Shown piece after piece: positions 26,637 to 39,298 of a DNA stretch of 64,000 nt. Positions within the stretch are counted from its first letter, which is position 1, and the number at the start of each line of letters is the position of its first letter. The stretch covers positions 267,102 through 331,101 of the forward strand of contig JALJCO010013366.1 of NCBI GenBank assembly GCA_023101725.1, written 5' to 3'. The notes beneath the pieces are model-generated. The model searched no databases, was not told where the DNA came from, and was given only the letters and a program-made list of their open reading frames with translations. The DNA comes from Atherinomorus stipes (lineage: Eukaryota; Chordata; Actinopteri; Atheriniformes; Atherinidae). A program made the position numbers and the translations under genes.

Positions 26637-28073
26637 TATATAATGTGCTGTCTATGTGACATAAGCCGCTCTCCCACTGAAATTAGCGCGCTCACGCTGG
26701 TTTTTCAAACGTGCATCAATCTGCTCATAATCGGCAAACCGCTCGAAGGCGATTTTAACCCGTGTCGCTCGCCTAGTCGTTTGATGCAGGTCGAAGCGGG
26801 TCTGTGAGCCTTTCCCACTGCCACTAAAAGCAGATTGTTCACGGGTTTAAATGGTTGGTCATCTGCATGGGATTGTTCACGGGTTTTTTGGCCACTGGGA
26901 AAGGGGTATTAAATTGATCACGGTTAAGTTATAGCCTTCAACTGAATGGCAAACTGAGAGTCTCGTTGTTTTATTTTATTGCTGCATGATTTAGTTCAAA
27001 GAACATCAGATTGAATGCAAATATGGATCAAATCATTTTAAAGCTCCAGTATAAGTAATTTCTGTTGGTAGTTACTTGTGACTGGGAAAGTCTAAGCCTG
27101 TTTAGCCTGGTCTGGAACAGGCTAGTTGCACAGAATAAATCTCCATGGTAAATTGCATCTTAATCCACTTTTGTGAAACTGAATCAAGGTTAAGTTCAGG
27201 CAGGATAACTGAGAAATCCTAGCTTAATCCCTTATCTGTTTTGTGAAACAGCCCTCTGCTATGGAGAGTAAAATTCCCACAGTCTTGTTCTTCAAATCAC
27301 TTATGGATGGGCCATACTGGGACTGTACACCATGATCAGTCTTGAGGCTCAACCAGGAGTGAACCAGGCTAATGATGGATTCATTGTCTCATAAACCTGC
27401 TTCCAGTCATCACAGGATGAGAGCATCACGCTGGGATGCCATGTGGGACAGTGTTTTTCTCTGTGGCTGTCTGTTATTCTCTAACTGTAGACAGCAATGA
27501 GAAATGATGTGCAGTCTTTGCAGGGCAACCTCTTCCCAGGAAAATGTTACTCATTTTTTGGATTGCATATAAATATGTTCAGAGACAGTCTCAGCCTAAT
27601 GATGATTTATGGTGGCTGGGAAGCTGCAGCTGTAGGACCACACATGCTGCAGAAGGAAATGTATAAAAGATGTAACAGATTCACACATTTGCTCTACAAG
27701 CTTGTATTTTAAAACTTCAAAGGCTTCCTGTGATTTTTTTAACTTTATATTCATTAATGGGATCTCTATTTCAAAGACACAATATGTTGTGTAATTAGGA
27801 TTGTACTGCTTTGTTCTTTAAAATAAACACTACTATGAGAGGATGGATTCCACCATCTGTCTGAGCATAAGACCACAGCAGGAGCCGCCCAAGTTTTTAT
27901 TAATTTTTTAAAAGTCTGATAGAGGAAAGATCCAGTCTGCATTATTTCATGGGTACTTTTATATGTGGGCAGATAGAAATATGCTACATGGTAATTAGGT
28001 TTACAGATGCCAGAATGAATATTTTACTTCACTTGACAAGAATAAAAATTACACAGAAAGCTTTAATTGCTTA
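26637..28073. other. Non-coding stretch without recognised gene
   Basis: No supported gene. The part at 26,665-26,912 has inverted-looking borders (CTCTCCCACTG and CCACTGGGAAAG) and may be another small MITE, which is not firm. Confidence 0.4.
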
Positions 28074-28336
28074 CTGGGGCGGTTGCAGCTCAGGTGGAAA
28101 AGCAGTTGTAGTTGTCTTTCAACCGGAGGGTCGGGGGATCAATTCCAGGCCTCCCCAGACTACATGCCGAAGTGTCCTTGGGCAAGACACTGAACCCCAA
28201 GTTGCCTCCAGGTGTGCCTGTCGGGGGTATGAATGTGTGTATGATTGTGTGTGTGACTGGGTGAATGTAATATGTAGTGTAAAGTGCTTTGAGCGGTTAG
28301 CATGACTGGAAAAGCGCTATATAAGTACAGTCCATT
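28074..28336 (+). mobile_element. tRNA-derived SINE-type element
   Basis: The copy reads like a common fish repeat. It has a tRNA-like head with GCAGCTCAGGTGGAAAAGCA and the box-B-like GGGTCGGGGGATCAATTCC. These are followed by ACATGCCGAAGTGTCCTTGG, GCAAGACACTGAACCCCAAG, and the tail TAAAGTGCTTTGAGCGG then AAAAGCGCTATATAAGTACA. It is full-length in appearance with moderate divergence. Confidence 0.75.
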
Positions 28337-28520
28337 TTAGAAACAGTGGTTGTGAATGAGCTTGATAGGGAGAATGCGAAATTACTCGAACACAGCGTTT
28401 TTGAAGAAGATATATACGATTAAGTTTTGTTGGATGTGTAGTCTCCCAAATAATAATACAGTAATTTATGTAAGGACAGATCAAAGAATAATACAGCAAT
28501 AGAGTAGTTTCCTTGTCCAA
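28337..28520 (-). pseudogene. LINE reverse-transcriptase fragment
   Basis: On the minus strand an open frame encodes LLLYYSLICPYINYCIIIW, then LNRIYLLQKRCVRVISHSPY and AHSQPLF. This is the segment just downstream of the RT catalytic core in fish non-LTR retrotransposons, with its conserved Y-S-L-I-x-P-Y-I-x-Y and L-Q-K-R-x-V-R-x-I pattern. The frame runs into the neighbouring SINE, so its last residues are not LINE-derived. No endonuclease or RT active site is present: a dead fragment. Confidence 0.7.
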
Positions 28521-28665
28521 ATAATGACTAACTTTACTTAAAATACCAATATTACAAGCTATTTTAGTAGATACATAGTCATAGATACATAGTCATTAAC
28601 TGGCCAGACACAACTGGAGCAATCAGGTTATCCAGTAATGAAAGACAGGAAACAAAGGAGCGACC

Positions 28666-29206
28666 CTAAAGGTAGAGTCCGATGCTTCCCCCCCTGAAAA
28701 TAAACGTTACACTTGTGCAAGTAGAAATCCGTCTGAAACTGCACCTTTGGGCCTCTACTGGGCGTGCCGTGGCGTGTTTGAATGCAGCTCTCTCTCCCCC
28801 TGCCTGTAATTCGCTCTTTAGCTTCATTTTGTTGTGTTTGGGACATTTCTGGGTGGATATTTCTGTTTATATCACCAGCCAATGATAGAACTAAGGACAT
28901 GACGCTGTGGGAATAAGCTCATGACTGGAGCAGACGCCAGTCACTCGAACTCTCAAAGGAAAAACAAAGAGAGAAAATATGGCGGATGCACCGAAGAAAG
29001 GGTAAGAGCTTTAGATAATGCAAGTTGGAAAACCAGGGCTAATATTAGTCTGGCTTTTACCCCCTTCTGAGCTCTGAAGGAGAGACTTGAAGCTGAATAG
29101 TTTGAAGAACGAGGCGGCCATTAGCCTGAGAGGGAGGGGCGCTAAGTTTGAATGCTGCTGTTTGCAAACAGAAACGGTGGGGGGGACTTTGGACTCTGCC
29201 TTTAAG
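28666..29206 (+). mobile_element. MITE family D, copy 1
   Basis: The ends CTAAAGGTAGAGTCC and, inverted, TTAAAGGCAGAGTCC match at 13 of 15 bases. Related copies are at 42,135-42,594 (inverted) and 52,795-53,362. Shared interior blocks include CACCTTTGGGCCT, CCAATGATAGAACTAA and ATGGCGGATGCA. The 90- and 67-codon frames within it are opposite-strand shadows and not genes. Confidence 0.8.
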
Positions 29207-32200
29207 TTCAGGAAGTAGTGGAGTTGTGCATAGAGCCCATTCCCCTCTTGGTCACAGAGGTTCCTGAAAAGACTGTGTGCTCTGATTTGACATTGTATTA
29301 AATGAAAATGGTGCGCTGAGAGGTGGCATCAAGCTGTGTGAGATGAACTGGGTTACTCTGATCTCATGAGGGTGTGTAATAGTTATGTTGGTCAACAGTG
29401 GAAACTGTTTCAGATTCATAGACATTTTCCTTTGAGTAATACCATCCATGACGTGATGCTGTGTGGTAAAAATAATGTATTTTTGCACAACACTGATCCA
29501 AGACCACTAGATTTTGAAGATCTGAACTGTAACATTATTTTCTGGTGAGACTGGACTTTTTAAACCTGTCAACAAGCTGCTTTCACAAAAGTTAGGAAAC
29601 TTTCTGTGGGACAGAGTTCCACTGAAACCAAACCATATACCTGTACTGTATCCCTCTGAGGGAAAGGGAAAACAGAAATGGATTACTCTCGACTCAACTA
29701 TAGCACATTATAATAGTTGCTTTGTATCACTGATCTCACTTTCTCTGTGGGGAATAAAAAAGACAAAGGAAGGGAGGAAATGGAGGACCATCAGTTTTGC
29801 TGACGTATGTACAAATAATATGGCTTCTAAAACCATCCCATACATCACCTGAATGAATTTCATCTCATCAGTAGCAGAGCTTTCCAACTGTTCATTTATG
29901 TGAGTTATAGTCTCCCTTTAGAAGTGGATCCATGCTACCTCAACCTTCACCTGACTTGTGTCTCTGAAATCCTCTGTGTTGTTTTTTGGTTTAGCCTGTT
30001 TGAGTGTGTAGTGTAGTGACACATCCACTGGGACAGCAGACATTAAAGCAATTCACCACTGAAAAACTGGAGCCTGTTTTGGCACTGGTAAAGAATGGGC
30101 AGTGACAAGCATGGATACCAGATGGCAGTGAATCTGTAATTATAATTCTCTGGTGTGGCACTGGTGGAACGAAATGTTGCTGCAGGTATTTGCTTGAGAA
30201 AGTCTTTGTTTATTTGGCATAAGGTTCAGCAGTCCTCTGAGTTTCTTTAAGGTGCAAGTTCCTTGTTGTGGATGTTGGCTGCAGTGTCCAAATATTGAGG
30301 ACAAGCTGTTTAATTCCATCAGACTGCAGCAGTGTTGGTGTCTGCCAGAGTCTTTGTGAAAGGGTAATTACCTGCCCAATCAAAAACAGAGTGAATATGG
30401 ACAAAGAGACAAACTGAATTTAAATGGATTGAGCCTGTAATGGCTCCCAAATGGAGAGCAGGGTGTGAATTTGCCCCAGAGGGACTCACCTGTGATTTAG
30501 CCTCCTTATTCCAGTATGTGACAGGGTGGCATTGTGGCATTGCCCACCCCCACTCCAATGACCCTGAATGCTCCCTCTTCCGTAGGAGGGTGCATAATTG
30601 TCTAATTAAATGGCCAGACAACAGCCCCGGCATAGCTCATTAAAGACACTGCTCCATCAGCTCCTGCCTCTCCATTCCTTTTAAAAGACACTCCTCATCC
30701 TGGCAGGGAAGGTCAAACAAAGAAGTGCGCTATGACTGTTGTCTGTCCTATCCTGCCATCACTTCTGGCATGTGGAGACAAAAAAGATGAGTTATTTATG
30801 ACCAAGTAAACACTCCTCCTTACTTGCTGAATCTGTCTTTTTAATAAAATGACTCAAAGAAATAAAAATGTGGCAAACAGCTAAGAGGCACAGACAGGAA
30901 CTGCAGATATAAATCGTGTTAAATGGTGTGCTTCTTCCCTGCAAATAAAGCAAATGCAGTCATCTTTTTTGTATTAATGAGGCATGCACCATTGAATAAT
31001 TTTAACAGTGGCAGGTTTGAGTTGCTTATAAATGAGGCTAGTTGAGCAAAAGATCCCAAGTGACTTTGCTCATTTCTTGGAATATAGACAAATAATTAAA
31101 GTCACAGGTTAGCATCTCAGATGCATTTTAAAATGCACAACTCAGGTTTGTCATTGCAACATGAATTAATTAGTTGCATTCTGTAAGTTCAGGACTGCAC
31201 ATGTCTGGTTCAAATAATTTAAATTGCACGTGTTTCTGTCATGCATTTGTGTGAGAGGATAAAGCTCTGTGCATCAGTGTACATATTGTTCACTTTATTC
31301 TTGTGCTTACAGGTATGCCTCTGACATGCGTCTTTCTTGGTCCACTTATGCTAAATGTAACCTTTCCAGTCCAATTATATATATATATACAAAATCTCCA
31401 TACAGACGTCCCCTCTCAGGTTCCTTTCACATGTGTATCATAAATATTTCAGAAGATGGATGTCAGAGGCTAACATATATCCTTTCTGAGATGTTATTGG
31501 CCTCTCCACTGGCGAGCCTGCTGTTGACAGAGCAGCAAACCACTTTGTTTTGGGAGCGAGACTATATTATGGCTGTTGTTTAATCTCCTGGCCCAGCATG
31601 AACACAGCGGCCCTGAATATGTACCAACACAGGATCATTTTGCTTGCCCAGGTGTCTCCTGTCTGTGAGGGAATAAAAGAAGCCAATTTATTTGGCAGCC
31701 CTGGGTACAGAGCAGCTCGTAACCGGTCAAAAATATTAAATACTCAGCCATAACCAATCTACTCATAATCTAGCCTTTATAGATTTTGTGTCGAGATCTC
31801 AAAGAGTTGCTTCAATTTGTGCTTGTTGGTCATTAGAAAGCACATGTAATCATTTGTGACGGCTTCAGACAGGAGCCTGTGTTAGCTCATGTGACAAGTG
31901 CTGCTTTGTTGGATGTAAATGTGGAGTCTCTGAAGTGGCATCTCCGAGGTGGCCGTAGAAGTTACTTTCCCACTTAGATGGTGCTGAAAGGGCAAATACA
32001 CAAACTTTATCGGACAGACTCTGCCATGACAGACTTTGTAACCATCATCCCTCTTTGATGCTGCCACTTTCCCAGAAAATGAATCTATTTGGAACCTCGT
32101 AATTTATAATTCCTTCACAACTTTGCTGAAATGGGAACAATAAATATTTTACCTGCTGCACTCTAAACCCCCTAAACTTAGACTTTATAAGTGAATGAGT

Positions 32201-34161
32201 TTATGTATTTACTGCTGATCTTGATGGATGAACAAGGCTTTGCTGTTTGGTCCATGAATAATTCATCACAACTAGGATTTGTTTCAGACCCTGGCTCCTT
32301 TGCAACAATATTTTTTCTAATGAAGCCAAGCAGCTCTGGTCAGTCCAAGGGATCCAGCAACAATAAGCATCCAAATGCAGTAACACCACAGATTAAAGAT
32401 GTTTCCCCTGCATATCTTTACAGTTTATTATCTCCAGGATTCAAAATTTAATCAGAATTATTCAGAAAGTGGTTGGATAGTGAATTCTAAGTATTTTTTT
32501 TTCTTGATTCTGGCAAAAGTATGAAACTGGATTGGTTCAAGGTCAGTGGCACAGGGTCCGTATCGCTTGGGTTAGGATGGTATAAATTGTCATTTGAGCT
32601 CAGTGCAGACACCTCACCTCAATGCTTTGTAGCTTTGCACCAATAATTATCAGGGCAGTTTTAATCACCCTCTAAGGGGTCTTTTTGGGCTCAGAGAAAC
32701 TGCAGTCGCTAGTTTTTAAGCTTTAATATAAAATTTAATTGGCTTAAGGACAATAAATTAATGGCAAAGGCAAACATAACTTGAACTTGTCTCATTTTAC
32801 TTTACATGTTTACCTAAGTATATAGTTTCCAGAACAGAGAGGAGACTATGCAGCATCTCAATAAAGCTGAAACGTGCCTGGACCTGCCACAAAGCCTTAA
32901 CCCTTTCAACCTGAGCAGAATTTAGAAACGTAAATTAAGACCAATAGAGGGAGCCCAATAGCTATTTGACTTCCAGCTGAGATGGGGAAACTGAATTACT
33001 GCAATTTGTTTACAAGCAAAATGTCTTAATGCATTGACAAAATACAAGTAAATAGAAAATTTGTCATATTAGATATGTGGTTTACAAAAGAGAGCTGTGC
33101 AGTGGATTTTTTGCTCACATTCACACTCTGGAGTCTAGTTTCTGTCCTTTTGTATAGACAAGTTAAAATATAGAAAGGGAGCTCTGAGAAGCTGAGTCTT
33201 TCCCAGCAGATGTGGTGAAAGAGGCACAGAGCCTGACACAGCTGTGATCCGTCACTTTTCCAAGGTGTTTAAGGTGTCAGAGGCTTCTAAAGGTTTTCAA
33301 GCTGCTGTAGGAACCTGCCAGCTGCTTCAGACTCTCATGGGGCCAGCAGGCTTTTCTATTACTGCAATGCTCAGTGTTAGAACTGTGGTTATCCCACAAC
33401 TCTGTCATGCTCTGTTGGTGTCCTAGACTCAGTACACAGTAGTCATAATGTGGCTTTTTACACATTCTCTGAAAATTAATGAGATGGTAAGTTAATTTTG
33501 ACAGATGACTTGGAGATGAGACTTGCATATTTAATTTGCATTATGGAAAACAGGACTTAAGGCTGATGGCTACAGTGAGCATATATTTCAAAGGTAACAA
33601 TGCTCTGATATTAGTTTTGCAATGATTTGATCCACATGGCTAAGGATGATTGATGCACTTCATATACTTTATTACATGTAGGATTTATATTTCTTTTGTA
33701 ATGGGTTGCTGTGTTCGGCTCTGTTCTGAGGCCACAGAGGTTTTGCAGGGAAACTAAGGCTCAGGAATATTACTTCAATAAATATTTGATGAAAGAGGAA
33801 GTTCAGTCGATTCATTACACCGTGCGTAATATGTGAATGTGTTCATTAGGCTGCCTCTGAGTATCCGTGTTTAATATTCTTTGTTTACAGTGGTGGGTCA
33901 AATATGGGGAAACGCATGAATATGGAGCAGGTAGCCTCTGCACACGTCTGAGTGGTGCACAGATGCTCATTGTGTATTCTGCACTCATGTACACACTCTG
34001 AAATTGGGCACATGTAAATGCAGGCACATGTGCACTCGCTTTCTTTTGATTAAAACAATTAAACATTTGGTAACATGCATAAATTTCAGTGACTGACAGA
34101 TTGGCTTTTTTGTCTTTTATTGCTTCTTGGTAAAATAAAATCTTTTGTCTCTGTGCTGCAG
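29207..34161. other. Repeat-poor block, no gene recognised
   Basis: This is the longest stretch in the window in which I recognise no transposable element. Composition is mixed, with locally GC-richer pieces (about 30,430-30,720 and 31,500-31,740) that lack tandem structure. A short TA run lies at 31,377-31,389. Frames of up to 104 codons occur in opposite-strand pairs and show no domain. Confidence 0.4.
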
Positions 34162-34257
34162 GAGCCAGGTTACAATCTCAGACATCACCTCCTGATTCAA
34201 AAGGAGCTTCTGGAGGTAGAGAGAGAAAGCAATGCAGAGGTGATGAAAACGGGAAAA
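34162..34257 (+). other. Candidate 96-base coding exon, unidentified
   Basis: A pyrimidine-rich tract ending CTGTGCTGCAG (34,151-34,161) precedes a 96-base segment followed by a near-consensus donor AAAA|GTGAGTG. The length is a multiple of three and two phases stay open. One encodes a charged helical-looking peptide beginning EPGYNLRHHLLIQK; another encodes ARLQSQTSPPDSKG. I recognise neither. No second exon was found nearby, so this is a candidate based on splice signals only. Confidence 0.3.
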
Positions 34258-35901
34258 GTGAGTGTCTTTTTGTGTGTGATTTTTCTCCATCCCTGCATGT
34301 ACATATGTGTGTACAGCTGTGGCTTGAAGGGGGTGGGGGGTCTTTACCAGGAAAGAGGTATGGGCTCTGCCCCACAGCATTTGGCACAAAGGGCCTCTCC
34401 TATTATGCATGCTGGCGGCATCTGCGGGAGATAAGGTTTGGTCCTGGGAGATAAGGTCAGGTTCTGCTAATGAAACACATGCTGAAGGTTTGCACAGAAA
34501 CCTCCTCTCTGCTTCACATTTATATTTTCAAGCATTTCATTCCCTCCTTGATATTACTTCATTATCAACCACATCTCTTGTCTTTGCATTTATATGAATA
34601 GACGACGGCTACATTTCATCTCATCAGTTCACTCACCTGCAACCATAAACTTGAACATATCTGTGAATAGCAGCTAAAATCGTCCAAGGACATGGGAAAG
34701 TTATACCAAGTTAATTAGGACAGGTTTTTCTGAAGTATCGCACCAGAGCCAGGAGGATACCCTGTTTGAGAATAGCTTGTTCTTTGTTTCTGTGTTTTGA
34801 GTGTAGCTGGAAGGCATGGCGCAATGAATTCACTCAGGTGATGGGCTTAGTACCAGCAGATACAGAGGGGGAGCTCTCTCCTCCCCGCTGACTCTCCCAG
34901 CCGGCTCTGGCATTAAAGCAGCCTAGCTCTGCACCAGACGACAGCATGACAGCTGTTTCCTATGACTAGGAGAAAAACCCATTGATTCACTCCCTCAGTT
35001 GGCCTCATTTGGGAAGAGATGGAGTGTGGCCAAGTACTCTCTCCACTGCCGATGAGACGTGGACAGTAGAAAAAGGTCATCGGCTCAGAGGAGAATGGAA
35101 GAGAAGTGCAGCTTTAAATGACACCAACAATATTTCAGCTCTAAATGAATTTCACTCTTTTTCTGTTGTCTGAATGAACAGACAATGCTGATGCTTTTTT
35201 CTTTTCTTTTAGTAATTTTCTTTGCCAGTGAAGCTCCAGGCAAGCTCTAGATTTATTAAAAGTTGATTTTTAGACTTGAATCAGACTTCGCTGTAGGCTT
35301 CTGTCTTCCGTCTGTATAAAAATGGTTCAAAAAAAAAAAAAAAAGAAGAAAAATGTGAGATGTATGAGAATCTACTTCAACATGTGCAATAACTATGCTC
35401 TGGCTGCAGTTTGTCCAGAAATAACGTTCATATAAGCCTAACAATGTCCATGGTGTGTGTGGGGTGTGGTCATTTTTATCATATGACTGCTATAGTTCGA
35501 TCCCCTGCTTGCCAGGCTACACTAAAAAAATCATAAAAATCTGTTCAAATTACATACTGAATTATGTCATCTGCCTCTAAAGTGAGCTTTGTTTTGAATA
35601 ATTCTAAATGATTAAGAGGTCAATAAATGTCTGTATTCACCCAATTAAATTGACCATAAAATGTTTAACTGTGCTGATTATTGCATACATAAAAATATTT
35701 AATCGTACCGAAGTAACTTATCTATGTAAACAGAGCTTAAATGTATTAAGTAAAACCAATCATAATACTATGCAGCTCCAATTTAACTAACTTCAATTAG
35801 TGTGGCAATAACTGGATTTTGTTTACCTTAACTTGATAACTTGAGACTATTATACAAATTAACTTACTAAAGAATATGTCAACAATTTCCACACAGCATA
35901 G
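34258..35901. other. Non-coding stretch without recognised gene
   Basis: Apart from the paired GATA-type motifs, nothing was recognised. An A run lies at 35,329-35,344. Open frames are short and lack domains. Confidence 0.4.
34426..34457 (+). promoter_or_regulatory. Paired GATA-type motifs
   Basis: GGGAGATAAGGT occurs twice, at 34,426-34,437 and 34,446-34,457, exactly 20 bases apart, about two helical turns. It contains the AGATAAG core recognised by GATA factors. Whether it functions is unknown. Confidence 0.35.
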
Positions 35902-36165
35902 TTAAATGGACTAGAGGCAGGAGTTTAAAAAACAAACAAGCATGCATGTCCACTTTTTTTAATGGGTGATGAAGCGCTAAATACCAAAAATGTTTGGCTT
36001 CACCCACGTCTCTCTCCGTTGCCTTGAACAGGCTGTGTGCTGTAAAATGCACTGCAAATTCGGTGTCCGAATTTCCCGCTCTGCCCTGCGGACGTGATGT
36101 CAAATGACGCTACATCCGTAGTTTTGAAACGGGGAAAAAGACTGTCACGGTAAATTCGAACACTG
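35902..36165 (+). mobile_element. MITE family B, copy 2 (truncated)
   Basis: It begins GTTAAATGGACTAGAGGCAG and matches copies 1 and 3 through TGGGTGATGAAGCGCTAAAT and GCGGACGTGATGTCAAATGA. The right half is absent. The CRE-like octamer is degenerate here (TGATGTCA at 36,095-36,102). Confidence 0.75.
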
Positions 36166-36172
36166 TAAGCCA

Positions 36173-36245
36173 GTGGTTCTCAAACTGGGGGGCGGGCCTC
36201 CCAGGGGGGGCTCAGGGCTCTGTCAGGGGGGGCCCAGCCAGGCCC
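36173..36245 (+). mobile_element. hAT-type terminus
   Basis: CAGTGGTTCTCAAACTGGGG is the classic start of hAT-type elements of vertebrates. A G-rich stretch follows. The matching right end was not found in the window. Confidence 0.5.
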
Positions 36246-37435
36246 AGTTTTTGTACTCTTGTACTTAGTCTTTATAATTGGGCTTCATGTTTAACAGTCA
36301 CCAAACAGCGAATAAGGAGGTAAAGTGGCTCTATTTCACTGACATTAACATGGGTATAGCTTGTGATTTTCTAGATTGTGTTAGCATTTTCAAATCCTAA
36401 TGCAAAAGCAGACTGACAACAAATGGACAATGCAGCAGAAAAGAACAAGACTTACTGTACCAGGTTTTGGAGAAACTGAAAAAAATTCTTACTTTAGGTT
36501 GATACCATTTACTGAAGCTGGTGTCTAATATGGAGAGTTAAGGTTACCAAATTACAATAAATATAAACTTATGAAATAATTTAAATGTGTAATTTATTAA
36601 AACTGGAAATGGAAAAAATGTATTAAGGAATTGTATGCGCCTCTGATTAAATGCTTTGATTTCATTTTACAAACTCGATGTAATTATTTCATGATTTAAT
36701 AAATTATTTCATGTGACTGTGCTGAAGCACATCATGAGTTCATTAAAACTGTCAATATCACCAAACTAAATGGGAGGCATTAAGGGAGACCCTGATGTTT
36801 GTTTGCCGCTTCATCCAGCAAGTCAAGACATCTTCTTATATTCAAAGGAAAAAGATCTTAAAGATCGCCAGTAAGTTCACGAGAGACAGTAGCCAGTGCT
36901 AGTCAGTGGGCGGGGCTAGAGTTGATCTTGTTGTCACTTGGATTTCCAGTGAACTTGCTGAGAAGCGAACTTTTTAATGGAACATGACTTGAACCGCGGG
37001 TGATGACGCTTAACGAGTCCATGAGCCCGCAAGTACGCACAAGTACGCATATTGAGAAACGGCCCAGGTCCCTATTCCCTCCAACTGAGTTTGATGGGTA
37101 AAGTTGACAATTTATGAAATAATATGAAATAATGTGTGAAGTCATTAAATAATTATGTATTTTTTTCTCAATTAAATCAGTACGTTTTAATAGGAGGCTC
37201 ATACGATTAATTTTACTGTATACTTAAAAATATACGTTTCTGACTCATTTTGATGGCACCACATTGGTTGCAAAGTTTCTCTTGTCTTCAGAAATATGTC
37301 ATAGGCATTGAATCTTGAGATCTTGACTTCCATCAACACGGCCCAATAAATGGTTAATTTAAATGCCTGTTTATAACTTAATCATCTACACATTAGGATA
37401 CACAGTGTGTACTGTTTGTGTTTTTGAAGTTAAAG
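36246..37435. other. Non-coding stretch without recognised gene
   Basis: AT-rich, with no supported gene. The 99-codon minus-strand frame at 36,903-37,202 has no domain features. It may include the interior of the hAT-type element that starts at 36,173. Confidence 0.4.
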
Positions 37436-38470
37436 GATAAGTTTTTTTTTTTCAACCTGAACCTTATTTGTAGGAGTTTATACGTGCATTTACTCACCAG
37501 TCAAGTTTCTGCATCACTTTGAGTCCTTCGGAAGATATTACGTTGAGTCGCCCTTCGGTGAACGTCCAGTATCATGGCGGAGACGGGGCAGCCACTATAT
37601 AAGACATTATCTGCAGCAAAACTCTTTCATTTCATCAATGCTTTAAACAGACTTGTGAGTTCAGAGTTTCGCAAATTGTGTTTTTGTTGTCTGGGTAGCG
37701 AGCTGCTATTGCCAGCTGTACTACGGAAGTGCGCATCATGAATGCGCAGCCCAAAAAAGGGTGTAAAACACCCTGATGACTAACGGAAAGCTAAATCTGA
37801 ACTCATGGGACAATAGTAGTCGTTTGTTTGTTCATTCTACTTGAAGGGACTTGAGGCAAGATTAAGAAACGAAAAGCGCGACTGGCGCTTCAGGTAATTG
37901 CAGCCACGAGCCAAGCTGTCACAGGAGCACAAACTGAAGCTATAATGTTGTTTACTTACCTTGTGGATGTAGCGTCATTTGACGTCACGTCCGCAAAGCG
38001 GCACTGGAAAGCTATAATGTTGTTTACCACGCTTTTTCTTCGTAGTTACACTTAAGTGTCTTTCAGTTGATCTGGATTGTTTGCTGCTGGCAGAAGAATT
38101 CATAACTACATGTATCGCTTACAGTGTTTGAATTTAACGCGACCATGTTCTTCTTGCATCAAAACTGCGGATGTAGGTCATCTGACATCACGTCCGCAGG
38201 GCAGCGCAGGAAATTCGGACACCGAATTGCAGCGCATTTTGCAGCACACAGCCTGTTCAAGGCAACAGAGAGAAATGTGGGTGGAAACGTTCTTTTTGGT
38301 ATTTAGCGCTTCATCACCCATTAGTATAAAAAAAAAATGGACATGCATGTTTGTTTTTTTTAAAAATTCCTGTCTCTAGTCCCTTTTAAAGTTTTGGTAA
38401 AAATCAAGGAGTTTTGCTGCAGATAATGTCTTATATAGTGGCTGCCCTGTATCTCCCATCACAGCCAAGC
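37436..38470. mobile_element. Foldback MITE (family J) interrupted by MITE B
   Basis: Positions 37,586-37,624 and 38,409-38,447 form a perfect 39-bp inverted repeat. The left border reads AAAGGATAAGTTTTTTTTTT. A complete family B element (37,841-38,389) sits between the arms, so the spacing is enlarged by a later insertion. Confidence 0.7.
37841..38389 (-). mobile_element. MITE family B, copy 3 (nested)
   Basis: The ends are TTGAAGGGACTTGAGGCAAG and, inverted, TTTAAAAGGGACTAGAGACA. It is oriented opposite to copy 1. It contains TGACGTCA at 37,980-37,987 and the related TGACATCA near 38,180. The 100-codon frame inside it is not taken as a gene. Confidence 0.8.
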
Positions 38471-39294
38471 AAAATGAAATGTATACTGTAGTTTTGCTCT
38501 ACTTGTAAAACATGGAGAAAATTGTGAAAGTACCAATGAGCATACATTTGAATGAACAAGAGACATTTTAATAATTCCATCCCCTCAAGAAAGACTAGCA
38601 ATATGACTACATGTATCTTGCCCTGGGCTTTACCAGTACAATGGTAGGTAATAAAGATTGTGTTGTATATCTTAGAATTTTTGCAAACAAGTTACACCAC
38701 TTGGTGAACACATAAGTCTGACTACTTCAGAAATAAACTACTCAGCTGTTGTAAATAGCAAAGTTGTTTTAATAAAGCAGCATCCATCTCATCTCAAGCT
38801 CACCTCACCTGGGGTAGTGTGTAGAGTTTCTCGAAGCCTCACACTGTAGCAGACAAATTAATTTCTTCCACAACTGATATGGTTTTACCTGAAGAAGCGA
38901 CCAGTAAGCTATAATCCATTTCTGTGCCAAACAATACTATTTTGTGGTGCATTTCGTCATACATTTTTGTTGCAAGTGTTAAGGTGCATGTGTTAGCGGG
39001 ATAGGTTTTTTGGTCCAATTTTTTTTTCTTTTTTTTCCCCTTTGATTAAGCTTTTCATAAAGATGGAATGTGTAAACCAGTGAAAATGCTGTCGTACGTA
39101 TGCCAGGTTTGTGTGTGGCGCAGTAATGGTAATACACCAAAAATGGAGCAGAAGACTGAACAGAAACTGGTGTTGGGAGGCTTTGTGCATGTCGGAGATG
39201 GGCTAATGGCATTATCAGGACAAGAGACAAGTATTTGGATTGTAAACACTACAACAAAATGTTAACTTTCAGATTATGGGTTGGCAACATAGCC
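38471..39294. other. Non-coding stretch without recognised gene
   Basis: No gene or repeat recognised. Frames near 38,979-39,265 overlap on both strands around a pyrimidine-rich run at 39,019-39,041 and are not called. Confidence 0.4.
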
Positions 39295-39298
39295 TTAA

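Noticed and set aside
28074..28150. Functional tRNA gene
   Set aside because: The tRNA-like head has no cloverleaf I could complete and is followed by a standard SINE body.
28628..28900. 90-codon minus frame at 28.6-28.9 kb
   Set aside because: It is within MITE family D copy 1 and not preserved in copies 2 and 3.
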